Part shown: positions 23,809 through 32,144 of the stretch, one piece after another
How the letters are laid out: every line of letters begins with the position of its first letter
Position numbering within the stretch: position 1 is the stretch's first letter
Source of the DNA: Rickettsiales bacterium UBA2645
GTDB taxonomy: Bacteria; Pseudomonadota; Alphaproteobacteria; Rickettsiales; UBA1997
Assembly (NCBI GenBank): GCA_002359655.1
Contig: DENL01000047.1
Location: 4,405-38,077 of the forward strand
DNA: 33,673 bases
Direction: 5' to 3'
Program-made: the position numbers and the translations under genes
The notes under the pieces: model-generated
Seen by the model: the letters and a program-made list of their open reading frames with translations, nothing else
Told to the model about the DNA's origin: nothing
Databases searched by the model: none

Positions 23809-24486
23809 ATGAGCAGCACAATTTCAAACATTTTAGTAATTGACGACGATACAAGACTTCGCACTTTGCTTGGTCGCTTTCTTGGTGAAAATGGTTTTCA
23901 AGTTTCGCTAGCAAAAGATACTGCTGAGGCAAAAGAAATTATCGCCACGACTAAATTTGATTTGATGATTGTCGATGTGATGTTACCAAATGAAACTGGC
24001 GTTGAGTTTACTTCCAAGCTGCGCCAATCATCTCGTATTCCAGTGATTATGTTGACAGCGCGAGGTGAATTTGAAGATCGAATCAAAGGCTTGGAAGCTG
24101 GAGCTGACGATTATTTGCAAAAACCTTTTGAACCAAAAGAGCTACTTCTTCGTATCAATAATATTTTAAAAAGAATTGGCACCACAGCTGACGATCTCAA
24201 CATTTGCCGCTTCGGAGATTTTTCTTTTAGCTTTGTTGATTCGCGCTTGAAAAAAGGCAATGAGTTCATTCACATAACAGATTCTGAAACCAAAATCTTG
24301 GGCATTTTATGCAAAGAAAAAGGCAAAACTATCAGCCGTGAAAAACTCTCAGCACTTTGCGGCGACATCGACGAACGCAGCATCGATGTTCAAATCACCC
24401 GTCTGAGAAGAAAAATCGAACAAAATCCCAAACAGCCAAACTACTTACAAACTGTAAGAAATCACGGCTATGTGCTTTATAGCTAA
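23809..24486 (+). CDS. OmpR-family response regulator
   Basis: A 225-residue two-domain regulator. The receiver (about 7-122) has the acidic pair in VIDDD, phosphoacceptor D56 in MIVDVMLP, the conserved Thr in IPVIMLTARGEFED and Lys in DDYLQKPFEPKELL. The C-terminal winged helix (about 130-225) has LTDSETKIL-like ITDSETKILGIL and the recognition region ERSIDVQITRLRRKIE ending RNHGYVLYS. No histidine kinase is adjacent, so the partner is unknown. It follows kdsA closely, suggesting co-transcription, and converges on the toxin gene. Confidence 0.93.
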   Translation: MSSTISNILVIDDDTRLRTLLGRFLGENGFQVSLAKDTAEAKEIIATTKFDLMIVDVMLPNETGVEFTSKLRQSSRIPVIMLTARGEFEDRIKGLEAGADDYLQKPFEPKELLLRINNILKRIGTTADDLNICRFGDFSFSFVDSRLKKGNEFIHITDSETKILGILCKEKGKTISREKLSALCGDIDERSIDVQITRLRRKIEQNPKQPNYLQTVRNHGYVLYS

Positions 24487-24497
24487 TTTAAGATACT

Positions 24498-24758
24498 TTA
24501 GTAGTGATATGTGCAACCAATCACCAAAATCTTTTTTTTGACAACCTTATAAACTAGTCGATGTTCTCTATTGATTCGACGCGACCAGTAGCCGGATAAT
24601 TCAAACTTTAATGCTTCTGGCTTTCCAATTCCTTCGAAAGGATTTTTTTCTATCTCTCGTAATAATTCTTCAATTCTTTTAAAGATAAATTTGTCGCGCT
24701 TTTTAAAATAATTTATGTCCTTCAAAGACTTTTCTTCAATGGTGATTTGATATTTCAT
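24498..24758 (-). CDS. yoeB: YoeB family toxin (mRNA interferase)
   Basis: YoeB binds the ribosome A site and cleaves mRNA during translation. The 86-residue protein aligns over its length with E. coli YoeB, keeping PFEGIGKPEALK, LSGYWSRRINREHRLVYKV and the terminal YHY. The catalytic residues E46, R65 and H83 of E. coli correspond to E48, R67 and H85, so the toxin should be active. It lies three bases after its antitoxin gene. Confidence 0.95.
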   Translation of the reverse strand: MKYQITIEEKSLKDINYFKKRDKFIFKRIEELLREIEKNPFEGIGKPEALKFELSGYWSRRINREHRLVYKVVKKKILVIGCTYHY

Positions 24759-24761
24759 AAT

Positions 24762-25037
24762 TTAAGCAAAAAACTTATCCATTTCCTTTTTTGATTTAAA
24801 TGTAACTGACTTTCCTTTGCCCTCGTTTTTGATCGCGCTTAGCAAGCGTTTACGATTCTTCGTGCTTGAAAGTAAGTACAAAGTTTCTTCCATCGAGTCG
24901 TAATCTTTGCGCGACATCATCACAACATCTTCGTTATTTTTTCTGGTGATGATCAGAGTTTCGCTATTTTGCACGACGAAATCGAGATAGGTTTTTAGAT
25001 GTTCTCTAGCATCAGAGTAGCTAACTTGTTTTGACAT
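24762..25037 (-). CDS. yefM: YefM/Phd family antitoxin
   Basis: A 91-residue antitoxin. The N-terminal DNA-binding and dimerising half has SYSDAREHLKTYLDFVVQNSE and LIITRKNNEDVVMMSRKDYDSMEETLYLL, the Phd/YefM pattern. The C-terminal tail (KGKSVTFKSKKEMDKFFA) would wrap and inhibit the toxin. With YoeB it autorepresses the operon, and the two TGTACA boxes upstream fit this. Located three bases before yoeB. Confidence 0.94.
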   Translation of the reverse strand: MSKQVSYSDAREHLKTYLDFVVQNSETLIITRKNNEDVVMMSRKDYDSMEETLYLLSSTKNRKRLLSAIKNEGKGKSVTFKSKKEMDKFFA

Positions 25038-25053
25038 AATGTAATTTGAATTA

Positions 25054-25089
25054 ATTATATTAATCTAACTTGTACAATATATCTGTACA
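25054..25089 (-). promoter_or_regulatory. yefM-yoeB operator and -10 box
   Basis: Two TGTACA palindromes (25071-25076 and 25084-25089) lie 13 bp apart centre to centre, 34-52 bp upstream of the yefM ATG. YefM operators of E. coli have paired palindromes with the same TGTACA core. On the minus strand a TATAAT (25054-25059) lies just downstream, so bound antitoxin would cover the -35 region. Confidence 0.7.
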
Positions 25090-25106
25090 TAGAATCAATA
25101 ACTTTT

Positions 25107-26276
25107 CTAGCTAAAATCTAAGCAAGTAAAACGGTTGCGGATAAATTTAGCATAAGCAACGCAATATTGATACTGCTTGCTTGAAAGGCCTAAGGATTTT
25201 GGCAAAAACTTTATTTTAAAGTGAGAAAAAATTTCTTTTAAGCGCTCTTCAGAAAAGTGAATTTTTTGCAATTCTTTTTTTAACGAAGGGCTAATTTTTT
25301 CAGTCTTTGGTTTAATCGAAATTTTCTGCTCATATTCTTTTTTGCACTGATCTGCAATTTTTTTGCCAAAGAAATTATTTAAAGAATTAGCTAAAAAAGA
25401 TTGATCTTCCTTGATTTGCAGAATCATTGATAATGTGTTTTTTAGAGGATTGATTAGAAGATTTTTTTGCAATCTTGCTGCTGTCAAAGTTGTTACTGCG
25501 ATCATCTCACCATGCAGTTTTGTCGCAGCGATTTTTGGATATTTCATTTCAATTGTGTGGGCAATTAAATGTTCTGATTGACTTGCTGGATAAGAACCTT
25601 TGGCAATTGTCATTCCCTGCCCTGACAACAATAAAATCTCGATTAGCAATTTCAAAAACTCTTCGTCACGCAGCGAGAATTTGTGAAAATTTTTGACAAA
25701 AAAATTCATTTTTTTGCCTAGTAATTCAAAAGGTTTTTTGTCGAATTTTGTGCCTAAAATTTTGTGCGATAAATACCAATCAAACCAGCAAGAATAAAAA
25801 CACATTATATCGCCAACGCCTGCTTTTGTGAGCTTTAACGGCGCAGCTTTTAAAATTTTTAAATCTAAAAAAACTGCTTCTGGTAAAGTTGCTGATAAAG
25901 TTTTTTTATGTCCAGAAATTGTGATCGAAGCATTTCTTGACAGATAACCATTCATCGAAGCGGCTGATGGAATTATAGCGTAAGAAATATTTTTTTGTGC
26001 GGCAGTAAATTTGCATAAATCGTTGATAGTGCCGCTTCCAAGAGCTAAAATAAAATCGCAATTTTTTAGAGCAGCAGCAATTTTTTTTAAATTTTTTTCA
26101 TCAGCTTTTGGATTTTTTAAAAGCAAATTTTTGTAATTTTTTTTTAAAAAATCGGACGGGAAAAATTTTTGACAATTTTGCCAAATTTTTTCGTCACTGA
26201 CAAATAAGATTTTTTCTCTGTCTATCTTTTGGATTTCTGTATTTAGGCCGTAGTGAATTTTTGTGTTTTTAATCAT
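25107..26276 (-). CDS. Glycerol-1-phosphate dehydrogenase-like protein (EgsA/AraM family)
   Basis: A 389-residue member of the metal-dependent dehydrogenase superfamily that includes archaeal EgsA, bacterial AraM and dehydroquinate synthase. The nucleotide-binding ALGSGTINDLCKFTA (73-88) is followed by IPSAASMNGYLSRNASITISG, KTLSATLPEAVFLDL, the metal ligand in AGVGDIMC, SEHLIAHTIEM and LHGEMIAV. This motif order is specific to the G1P dehydrogenase group, which reduces dihydroxyacetone phosphate to sn-glycerol-1-phosphate with NAD(P)H. Such enzymes are rare in alphaproteobacteria as far as I know. It stands alone between yefM and secG. Substrate is inferred. Confidence 0.78.
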   Translation of the reverse strand: MIKNTKIHYGLNTEIQKIDREKILFVSDEKIWQNCQKFFPSDFLKKNYKNLLLKNPKADEKNLKKIAAALKNCDFILALGSGTINDLCKFTAAQKNISYAIIPSAASMNGYLSRNASITISGHKKTLSATLPEAVFLDLKILKAAPLKLTKAGVGDIMCFYSCWFDWYLSHKILGTKFDKKPFELLGKKMNFFVKNFHKFSLRDEEFLKLLIEILLLSGQGMTIAKGSYPASQSEHLIAHTIEMKYPKIAATKLHGEMIAVTTLTAARLQKNLLINPLKNTLSMILQIKEDQSFLANSLNNFFGKKIADQCKKEYEQKISIKPKTEKISPSLKKELQKIHFSEERLKEIFSHFKIKFLPKSLGLSSKQYQYCVAYAKFIRNRFTCLDFS

Positions 26277-26364
26277 GAAAAAACTTGTGAGATAAAATTG
26301 AATTCTTTAAGTTGCGCCCTCTCTTTACGAAGCCTTGCTTCCAAATCAAATCTTAATTTCAAAA

Positions 26365-26718
26365 ATGGAAAATCTTCAACTATTCCTGCTAATTTTGCAG
26401 GTGGTGATTGCTGTTGTGATGATCGTTTTAGTTTTACTGCAAAAATCTGATGGTGATTCTCTGAGTGGAATTGGCGGTGGTTCTGGTGGCCTTAATTCTG
26501 TTATGTCTAGCAAAGCTTCCGCAAATATTTTGACTAAAATCACTATGGTTTTAATTGGCATTTTTATGCTAAATTGCCTTATTTTAGCCTCTATTTCCAA
26601 TGCTTCAAAAAAAGCTTTACAGCAAGAATTAGAACAAACTATCAAGCAACAAGAAGATAGCTCAGCACCTTCAGAATCCAATATAAATAAAACTCCAGAA
26701 GCCCCAAAAGTTGATTAA
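26365..26718 (+). CDS. secG: Protein translocase subunit SecG
   Basis: SecG is the small auxiliary subunit of SecYEG. From the ATG at 26365 the protein has 117 residues: a first membrane helix (about 5-26), the family motif VLLQKSDGDSLSGIGGG in the cytoplasmic loop, SSKASANILTKIT, a second helix (about 59-78) and a charged, Gln/Glu-rich tail. The frame is open from 26335, but the ten extra residues are not typical, so the later ATG is preferred. It diverges from the dehydrogenase gene. Confidence 0.93.
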   Translation: MENLQLFLLILQVVIAVVMIVLVLLQKSDGDSLSGIGGGSGGLNSVMSSKASANILTKITMVLIGIFMLNCLILASISNASKKALQQELEQTIKQQEDSSAPSESNINKTPEAPKVD

Positions 26719-26773
26719 TAAACCCTCAAACACTGCACTAAAATGCTTCGCTTGGGGATCAAAATAAATTAAA

Positions 26774-27877
26774 ATGAAAACTACTGCTTTAAACCAAACT
26801 CATCGTAACCAAGGCGCCAAAATGGTTGAATTTGCTGGTTACGATATGCCCGTTCAATATCCAGACGGAATGTTGAAAGAACATGAATGGACTCGCTCTG
26901 GCAATGTCGGAATTTTTGATGTCTCGCATATGGGTCAATTTTTTATTGAAGGCGCTGAAGTTATAAAATTCTTGTCTCACATCACACCAACTGATTTTTC
27001 TTTAAGTGCAGTTAATCAAGCAAAATACACGGTTTTGACCAACCCACAAGGCGGCATTATTGACGACCTCATAATCACTAAATTAAGCGACACAAAATTT
27101 TTTATCGTTTTAAATGCTGGCTGCAAAGAGAAAGACTCAGCTTGGATTAGAAAAAATTTGCCAAGCAATATCTCTTTCTCTGAACTTTCTGAGCGCTCTT
27201 TAATCGCAGTTCAAGGTGGCAAAGCTGAGGAAGTTTTAAACAAATTATTAGCTTCAGGAAACCTAGCTGAATTGCCTTACATGAATATCGGTTTTTATAA
27301 ATTAAAATCTGGCGAAGAAGTTTTTATCAGCCGCACTGGCTACACTGGCGAAGATGGTTTTGAAGTTTCAATTAAAAACTCTGTTGCTGCAAAATTCTGG
27401 CTTGATTTATCTGCAATGTCAGAAGTCAAACCAATCGGACTTGGTGCACGCGATTCACTTCGTTTAGAAATGGGTTATCCACTTTATGGTCACGATTTGG
27501 ACGATACAACTTCACCAGTTGAAGCTGCTATTGGTTGGGTTGTTAGTAAAAGTAACAGCAGCTTTATTGGCGCTGAAAGAGTTTTAAAAGAAAAGTTGGA
27601 AGGCGTAAAACGTAAAAGAATTGGCGTCAAATTACTTGATCGCGGCATTGCCCGCGAAGGCACTGAAATCAGAAAAGATGGCAAAAAAATTGGGGTTTTA
27701 AGTTCTGGTGGCTTTTCACCAAATTTGAAAGTTTCAATCGGACAAGGCTACTTCGACCCAGCAATTGCAAAGGTTGGAGATCAAGTTTTTGCAGTTGTTC
27801 GCGATCGCGAAATTCCTGCAATTCTAACTTCACCAGTTTTTATCGAAGCCAAAACCAAATCTATCAAAACTAAATAA
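26774..27877 (+). CDS. gcvT: Glycine cleavage system T protein (aminomethyltransferase)
   Basis: GcvT moves the methylene group from aminomethyl-lipoyl GcvH to tetrahydrofolate, releasing ammonia. The 367-residue protein starts MKTTALNQTHRNQGAKMVEF and has GIFDVSHMGQF, QAKYTVLTNPQGGIIDDLI, SRTGYTGEDGFEVS, LGARDSLRLEMGYPLYGHD (here the catalytic Asp region is LGARDSLR) and the C-terminal SPNLKVSIGQGY. gcvH follows 88 bases later with a repeat between them. gcvP and the lipoamide dehydrogenase are not in the window. Confidence 0.96.
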   Translation: MKTTALNQTHRNQGAKMVEFAGYDMPVQYPDGMLKEHEWTRSGNVGIFDVSHMGQFFIEGAEVIKFLSHITPTDFSLSAVNQAKYTVLTNPQGGIIDDLIITKLSDTKFFIVLNAGCKEKDSAWIRKNLPSNISFSELSERSLIAVQGGKAEEVLNKLLASGNLAELPYMNIGFYKLKSGEEVFISRTGYTGEDGFEVSIKNSVAAKFWLDLSAMSEVKPIGLGARDSLRLEMGYPLYGHDLDDTTSPVEAAIGWVVSKSNSSFIGAERVLKEKLEGVKRKRIGVKLLDRGIAREGTEIRKDGKKIGVLSSGGFSPNLKVSIGQGYFDPAIAKVGDQVFAVVRDREIPAILTSPVFIEAKTKSIKTK

Positions 27878-27880
27878 CCT

Positions 27881-27952
27881 GTTGCGAATGCAAGAATTTA
27901 CCTTGTGCGTAGCAACTCAATATTAACTAAATTTAAGCTTAACTTAAATTTA
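27881..27952 (+). repeat. Double-hairpin intergenic repeat, copy B
   Basis: GTTGC (27881-27885) pairs with GCAAC (27912-27916) around an inner GCAAG/CTTGTGC stem. Then the TCAATATTAACT core leads to a perfect hairpin TAAATTTAAG-cttaa-CTTAAATTTA (27928-27952). It fills the gcvT-gcvH gap and ends four bases before the GGAG of gcvH. Confidence 0.85.
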
Positions 27953-27965
27953 AAACGGAGTGCTT

Positions 27966-28331
27966 ATGAAATTTACGAAAGACCATGAGTGGATCAAAGT
28001 TGAAGGCGATGTCGCAACAATTGGTATCACTGAATATGCAGCTGAAGCTTTAGGCGAGTTGGTTTATGTCGAGCTACCTAAAGTCGGCAATAAATATAAT
28101 GTTCACGATGCTTTTGCAGTTGTAGAATCTTCAAAATCTGCCAGCGATGTTTATATTCCTGTTACAGGCGAAGTTGTTGCTGTTAACGACTCTCTCACTT
28201 CTCAGCCAGAATTGATCAATAATTCAACCTATGCCAATGGCTGGATCGCTAAAGTTAAAATGAGCAACAACGCTGATTTATCTGATGCAATGGACGAAGC
28301 TGCTTACAAAGAATTTTTGAAAAATAGTTAG
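27966..28331 (+). CDS. gcvH: Glycine cleavage system H protein
   Basis: GcvH is the lipoyl carrier shuttling the aminomethyl group between GcvP and GcvT. The 121-residue protein starts MKFTKDHEWIKVEGDVATIG and carries the lipoylation site VVESSKSASDVY with K57, then PVTGEVVAVND and NGWIAKVKM. The ATG at 27966 is chosen over the in-frame GTG at 27960 because GGAG (27957-27960), one of the few good ribosome-binding sites in the window, lies five bases before it. Confidence 0.96.
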   Translation: MKFTKDHEWIKVEGDVATIGITEYAAEALGELVYVELPKVGNKYNVHDAFAVVESSKSASDVYIPVTGEVVAVNDSLTSQPELINNSTYANGWIAKVKMSNNADLSDAMDEAAYKEFLKNS

Positions 28332-28336
28332 GAAAG

Positions 28337-28386
28337 CAAGAGGGAAGGTCCCCGAGCAAAAGACAAAGTACGGGGCCCAACTCTTG
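28337..28386. terminator. Terminator-like hairpin between gcvH and pth
   Basis: CAAGAG (28337-28342) pairs with CTCTTG (28381-28386), and GGTCCCCG (28347-28354) with CGGGGCCC (28371-28378) apart from one mismatch, around a 16-base A-rich loop. T-rich sequence follows (28390-28397). It lies between convergent genes and is much richer in GC than its flanks, so it may also be a palindromic-element remnant. Confidence 0.6.
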
Positions 28387-28397
28387 AGATTTATTTT

Positions 28398-28958
28398 TTA
28401 CAAATAAAACTTATTCAAAAAACTATCCACCCTTCCCTCAATCATCTCCTCGATTAACTCCGAAATTTTTTCGTTAATTATTTTTACTTTTTCTATTTCA
28501 TCGCAAGCAAACTTTCCTAAAACATAATCCGCTGTTTGATATTCTTTACTTTCTGGGCGACCAATGCCAAGACGCAAACGCGTGTAATGCTTTCCAATCA
28601 TTTCGTCCAGAGATTTTAATCCGTTGTGACCAGCATTGCCGCCACCAGTTTTTACCCTTATTTTCCCCAGAGCCAAATCAAGATCGTCGTGAAAAACCAA
28701 AATATTTTTCGGATTAATTTTATAAAAATTTGCTGCCTCAAGAACAGCAATTCCCGAACGATTCATAAAAGTTTGTGGCTTGAGAGCGATTATTCTTTGA
28801 TCGGCAATCACACCAGAAAAAACTTCGCTTTTGAATTTTTTTGACTGCAAAGTAAAATCATAATCGTCAATAATTTGGTCTAGTAAAAGAAAGCCAAAAT
28901 TGTGACGAGTTGACTCATATTCGGGGCCAATATTTCCAAGGCCAACTAAGAGATACAT
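28398..28958 (-). CDS. pth: Peptidyl-tRNA hydrolase
   Basis: Pth recycles tRNA by cleaving peptidyl-tRNA released from stalled ribosomes. The 186-residue protein has MYLLVGLGNIGPEYESTRHN with catalytic H19, FMNRSGIAV, FHDDLDLALGKIRVKTGG and GNAGHNGLKSL, then RLRLGIGRP. Length is typical. It converges with gcvH and diverges from the lipoprotein gene. The usual rplY (ctc) or ychF partner is not adjacent. Confidence 0.97.
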   Translation of the reverse strand: MYLLVGLGNIGPEYESTRHNFGFLLLDQIIDDYDFTLQSKKFKSEVFSGVIADQRIIALKPQTFMNRSGIAVLEAANFYKINPKNILVFHDDLDLALGKIRVKTGGGNAGHNGLKSLDEMIGKHYTRLRLGIGRPESKEYQTADYVLGKFACDEIEKVKIINEKISELIEEMIEGRVDSFLNKFYL

Positions 28959-29031
28959 AAATCTATTGAAAAGTCGTGAAAGTAGTTTTTAGTTGCGCTG
29001 AGATTGTAACGGTTTCCCACTCTTTATTGCG

Positions 29032-30162
29032 ATGCTAAAAAAATCATTAAAAATATTTTCTTGTTTACTTATTGGCGTCGTTTTTTCTTGCGCCAAAAAA
29101 GAATTTATTCCTGAACCTTATATTCTTTCTAGCTTTCCTGAGGTGCAAAAAATTGAGCGCCAAGATCACAAATTTTGTAACTCGCTTGACTTGAACTCTG
29201 GTAATAGCAACAAAAGCGTTAACGATGACTTATACTGGCACTGCCGTCTTTCTGCAGCTAAATTTAAATTAGATAGCCATGTCGGATCAGCGCAAAGCTT
29301 GAATCATAATTCACAAATCAGTGATTTAATTACCAAAATTTCTCTTCGTCTTTCCGAAACTCATGAATCAGTTTTTATCAAAGAAAATAAAAAAATTGAC
29401 GCGCGTCAACACAAGCAATGCGTCGATTATGGTTTTGATTTTGATATTAACGATCAATTAAAAACTGACCAATATTTACTCTGCCGCAAAAGATTGATTG
29501 ATGATGATCAGCTCGATCCACCTTACGGAAATCAGGCTTATTTAAAATATCCCAATCGCTCTTACAATCTTGGTTTTGTTTTGAATAACAAAATCGACAG
29601 CGAAATTAAAAGACGCCAAGAAGCTGAAAAAAACTATCCTTATTGTCTGCAATTTTTTAATAACTCGGATAATTTTGCCAAATGTACTAAGGCACAGGAT
29701 GATTCAAGACAATGCTTAACGCAGATTGATGGTAAAAGATTTAAAAAAGAATCTGAGAAAAAAACTTTTTGCCAAAAGCAAGCCTATCTGCGATTTCCTG
29801 ATTCATTTTTAAAAGAGTCAGATCAAAAAAAAGAAGATATTGAGCGCGCTAAAACCAATGCCGATGTTTACAATCAAAATAGTTTTGCAGCACTTGGAAT
29901 TAACAGCGATGACATTGAATTATTCGAGTCAGAAGAAACTGCCGATGCTGAATATGAAAAACAAGAAAAACAAAAAAAGTTAGAAAAAAACATCAACTCC
30001 AAAAAGGCTTTATATACTCGCTATGAGCTAACCAGATTGCGCCAAAAATATATAATTTCTTGTACAGAAAATGCTGACTTAGAAGTTAAAAAATATGTCG
30101 AAGCAATAAAAAAATCTTGCGATGATTTAGGAAGTTTTAAGGCGGATGAAAATATGATTTAA
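29032..30162 (+). CDS. Cysteine-rich lipoprotein of unknown function
   Basis: I do not recognise this 376-residue protein. It has a lipoprotein signal with lipobox VFSC (C20). The mature part is hydrophilic and carries about ten further cysteines in pairs. Two segments look like repeats of one module: HKFC..DDLYWHCRL (C-x21-C) and HKQC..TDQYLLCRKRL (C-x20-C); shorter pairs follow (YPYCLQF..FAKC, RQCLTQ..TFCQ, IISC..KSC). The C-terminal third is rich in Glu/Lys and probably helical. Disulfides and a periplasm-facing location are inferred. Its stop overlaps that of nadA by four bases, tail to tail. Confidence 0.8.
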   Translation: MLKKSLKIFSCLLIGVVFSCAKKEFIPEPYILSSFPEVQKIERQDHKFCNSLDLNSGNSNKSVNDDLYWHCRLSAAKFKLDSHVGSAQSLNHNSQISDLITKISLRLSETHESVFIKENKKIDARQHKQCVDYGFDFDINDQLKTDQYLLCRKRLIDDDQLDPPYGNQAYLKYPNRSYNLGFVLNNKIDSEIKRRQEAEKNYPYCLQFFNNSDNFAKCTKAQDDSRQCLTQIDGKRFKKESEKKTFCQKQAYLRFPDSFLKESDQKKEDIERAKTNADVYNQNSFAALGINSDDIELFESEETADAEYEKQEKQKKLEKNINSKKALYTRYELTRLRQKYIISCTENADLEVKKYVEAIKKSCDDLGSFKADENMI

Positions 30163-31115
30163 GACATTTCCAACATTTTGCGCAGCGGCTTTTCAGCTTT
30201 GATTCTCAAGGCTTCATCTAATTTTAACTCACCACCAGTTGCGGATTTATCGCCGTATTTCAAAACCAAATAAAGTTTTTCTAAAGTATTGAGTTGCATG
30301 TGCGGACAATTGTTGCACATGGCACAACCAGTGCGATCTTCAAAATAACATTCGTAAAATTTACCTGTCGGATTTTTTAACTTCATTTGGTGAATCATAT
30401 GCGGCTCAGTCAAAACAATAAATTCTCCGCCTTGATTTTCTTGCACATATTTTAACAAAGAAGAAGTCGAGCCAATATGCTTGGCATAAGAAAGCAAGCT
30501 TTCTGGACATTCTGGGTGAGCAATCACTTTAGCGTTTGGATAATTGGTAATTAATTTTACCAATTCTTTTTCACTGAATTGCTCGTGAACAATACAAGAT
30601 CCATTCCACAAAATCATTTTGCGATTAGTAACTTTTTCTAGGTAACGACCGAGATGTTGATCTGGCGCAAAAATAATTTCTTGGTTTGAAGGAATTTGCT
30701 CGATGATTTTTTTAGCATTAGTTGAAGTGACAATAATGTCCGACAAAGCCTTGATTTCAGCTGAACAATTGATGTAAGTCACCACAATTGCTTTGGGATG
30801 TTTTTTCTTAAATTCAGCAAAAGGAATTGGCTGGCAAGAATCTTCTAAACTGCAACCAGCTTTTAAATCAGGCACTAAAACGCGTTTTTGTGGCGATAAA
30901 ATTTTTGCTACTTCAGCCATAAATTTCACGCCGCAAAAAATAATTGCATCGGCTTGGGTCGCCGCAGCTTTGCGTGAAAGATCAAGAGAATCGCCAACAA
31001 AATCTGCAATATCTTGAATTTCAGAATCTTGGTAGAAATGTGCTAAAATAACGGCGTTTTGCTGTTTTTTTAAGTGAAGAATTTCTTCTTCTAAGTTTGT
31101 AGGTATTTCAAACAT
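30159..31115 (-). CDS. nadA: Quinolinate synthase NadA
   Basis: NadA condenses iminoaspartate with dihydroxyacetone phosphate to quinolinate in NAD synthesis and needs a [4Fe-4S] cluster. The 318-residue protein repeats the NadA signatures: LAHFYQDSEIQDIADFVGDS, FCGVKFMAE, VTYINCSAEIKA, FAPDQHLGRYL, WNGSCIVHEQF, AHPECP, and GSTSSLLKY. Cluster ligands by comparison are C88 (AGCSLEDSC), C174 (NGSC) and C270 (CNNCPHM). It follows trpS by two bases, so the two form an operon. nadB and nadC are not seen here. Confidence 0.96.
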   Translation of the reverse strand: MFEIPTNLEEEILHLKKQQNAVILAHFYQDSEIQDIADFVGDSLDLSRKAAATQADAIIFCGVKFMAEVAKILSPQKRVLVPDLKAGCSLEDSCQPIPFAEFKKKHPKAIVVTYINCSAEIKALSDIIVTSTNAKKIIEQIPSNQEIIFAPDQHLGRYLEKVTNRKMILWNGSCIVHEQFSEKELVKLITNYPNAKVIAHPECPESLLSYAKHIGSTSSLLKYVQENQGGEFIVLTEPHMIHQMKLKNPTGKFYECYFEDRTGCAMCNNCPHMQLNTLEKLYLVLKYGDKSATGGELKLDEALRIKAEKPLRKMLEMS

Positions 31116-31117
31116 GG

Positions 31118-32089
31118 TTATAATCCAACGATTTCAAAAACTTCTTTTTTAGTTTTTCTGGCGATTTCTTGCGCCTTATTTTTGCCATCAGATAAAATCT
31201 GACGAATATAGTTTTGGTCTTGCTTGAAACGATTTAGATTTTCTTGAATGGGCTTAAGTTTTGCAATCAAACTTTCGGCTAAATCATTTTTAAATTTAGC
31301 ATTTCCCGCTGTTTCATATTCTTTAGCAATTGCTTGCGCGCTCTTGTTTGAAGCGGCAGCAAAAATATTCAGTAAATTATAAACTTCTAATCGCGCTTCG
31401 TCAAATGTGATTATTGGCAAAGAATCAGTTTTGGCTTTTTTAATTTTTTTCAAAATGTCTTCAGCGCTGTCTGTCAAATTAATGCGCGATAAATCTGATT
31501 CATCTGACTTGCTCATTTTCTTTGTGCCATCTTGCAGCGACATAATACGCTTTACTTCTTTTACAATTACCGGCTCGGGCAATTTAAAATATTCGCATTT
31601 GAAACGACGATTAAACGCGCCAGCTAAATCGCGGGTTAATTCTAAATGTTGTTTTTGATCTTCACCGACAGGAACTAAATCAGCGTGATAAAGAAGAATG
31701 TCAGAAGCCATTAAAACTGGGTAGGAGTAAAGTCCGAGATTTTCATTTTCGGCAGATTTTTCTTTAAACTGCGTCATACGATTCAACCAACCCATCGGAG
31801 TCATCGTGCCAAAAACCCAGGCTAATTCTGCGTGCTGCGCCACATCGCTTTGAATAAAAAGTGTCGATTTTTTTGGATCTAAACCGCAGGCCAAATAAAT
31901 CGCAGCCACATCTAAAATATTTTTTTGTAATTCTTTTGGATCTTGTGGCATTGTGATTGCGTGCAAATTCATCACACCAAAAATGCAATTATGTTTATCT
32001 TGCAAATCAATCCAGTTAGCAATTGAGCCGAGATAATTTCCTAAATGTAAATTTCCTGTAGGTTGAATTCCTGAGAAAACGGTTTTCAT
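31118..32089 (-). CDS. trpS: Tryptophanyl-tRNA synthetase
   Basis: A class Ic synthetase that charges tRNA-Trp. The 323-residue protein has SGIQPTGNLHLGNYLG (6-21) with the HIGH-type motif, the tryptophan-pocket region ASDILLYHADLVPVGEDQKQH and the KMSKS loop at 191-195. Length is normal for bacterial TrpRS. It is transcribed away from rnpB, with 55 bases between its ATG and the RNase P RNA, and it leads into nadA. Confidence 0.97.
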   Translation of the reverse strand: MKTVFSGIQPTGNLHLGNYLGSIANWIDLQDKHNCIFGVMNLHAITMPQDPKELQKNILDVAAIYLACGLDPKKSTLFIQSDVAQHAELAWVFGTMTPMGWLNRMTQFKEKSAENENLGLYSYPVLMASDILLYHADLVPVGEDQKQHLELTRDLAGAFNRRFKCEYFKLPEPVIVKEVKRIMSLQDGTKKMSKSDESDLSRINLTDSAEDILKKIKKAKTDSLPIITFDEARLEVYNLLNIFAAASNKSAQAIAKEYETAGNAKFKNDLAESLIAKLKPIQENLNRFKQDQNYIRQILSDGKNKAQEIARKTKKEVFEIVGL

Positions 32090-32106
32090 AAAATCGAAAT
32101 CTTAAA

Positions 32107-32133
32107 TTGCTTTGAAAGGCGGCGCACTCTAAT
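32107..32133 (+). promoter_or_regulatory. Candidate rnpB promoter
   Basis: TTGCTT (32107-32112) and TCTAAT (32128-32133) with a 15-base spacer lie just before the mature 5' end of RNase P RNA, in the short divergent gap with trpS. The boxes are imperfect, so the call is tentative. Confidence 0.3.
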
Positions 32134-32144
32134 TTCTCGATCTT

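Noticed and set aside
26719..26773. Hairpin between secG and gcvT
   Set aside because: CCCTCAAAC and GCTTGGGG pair only partly, with several mismatches and no T tract, too weak to call.
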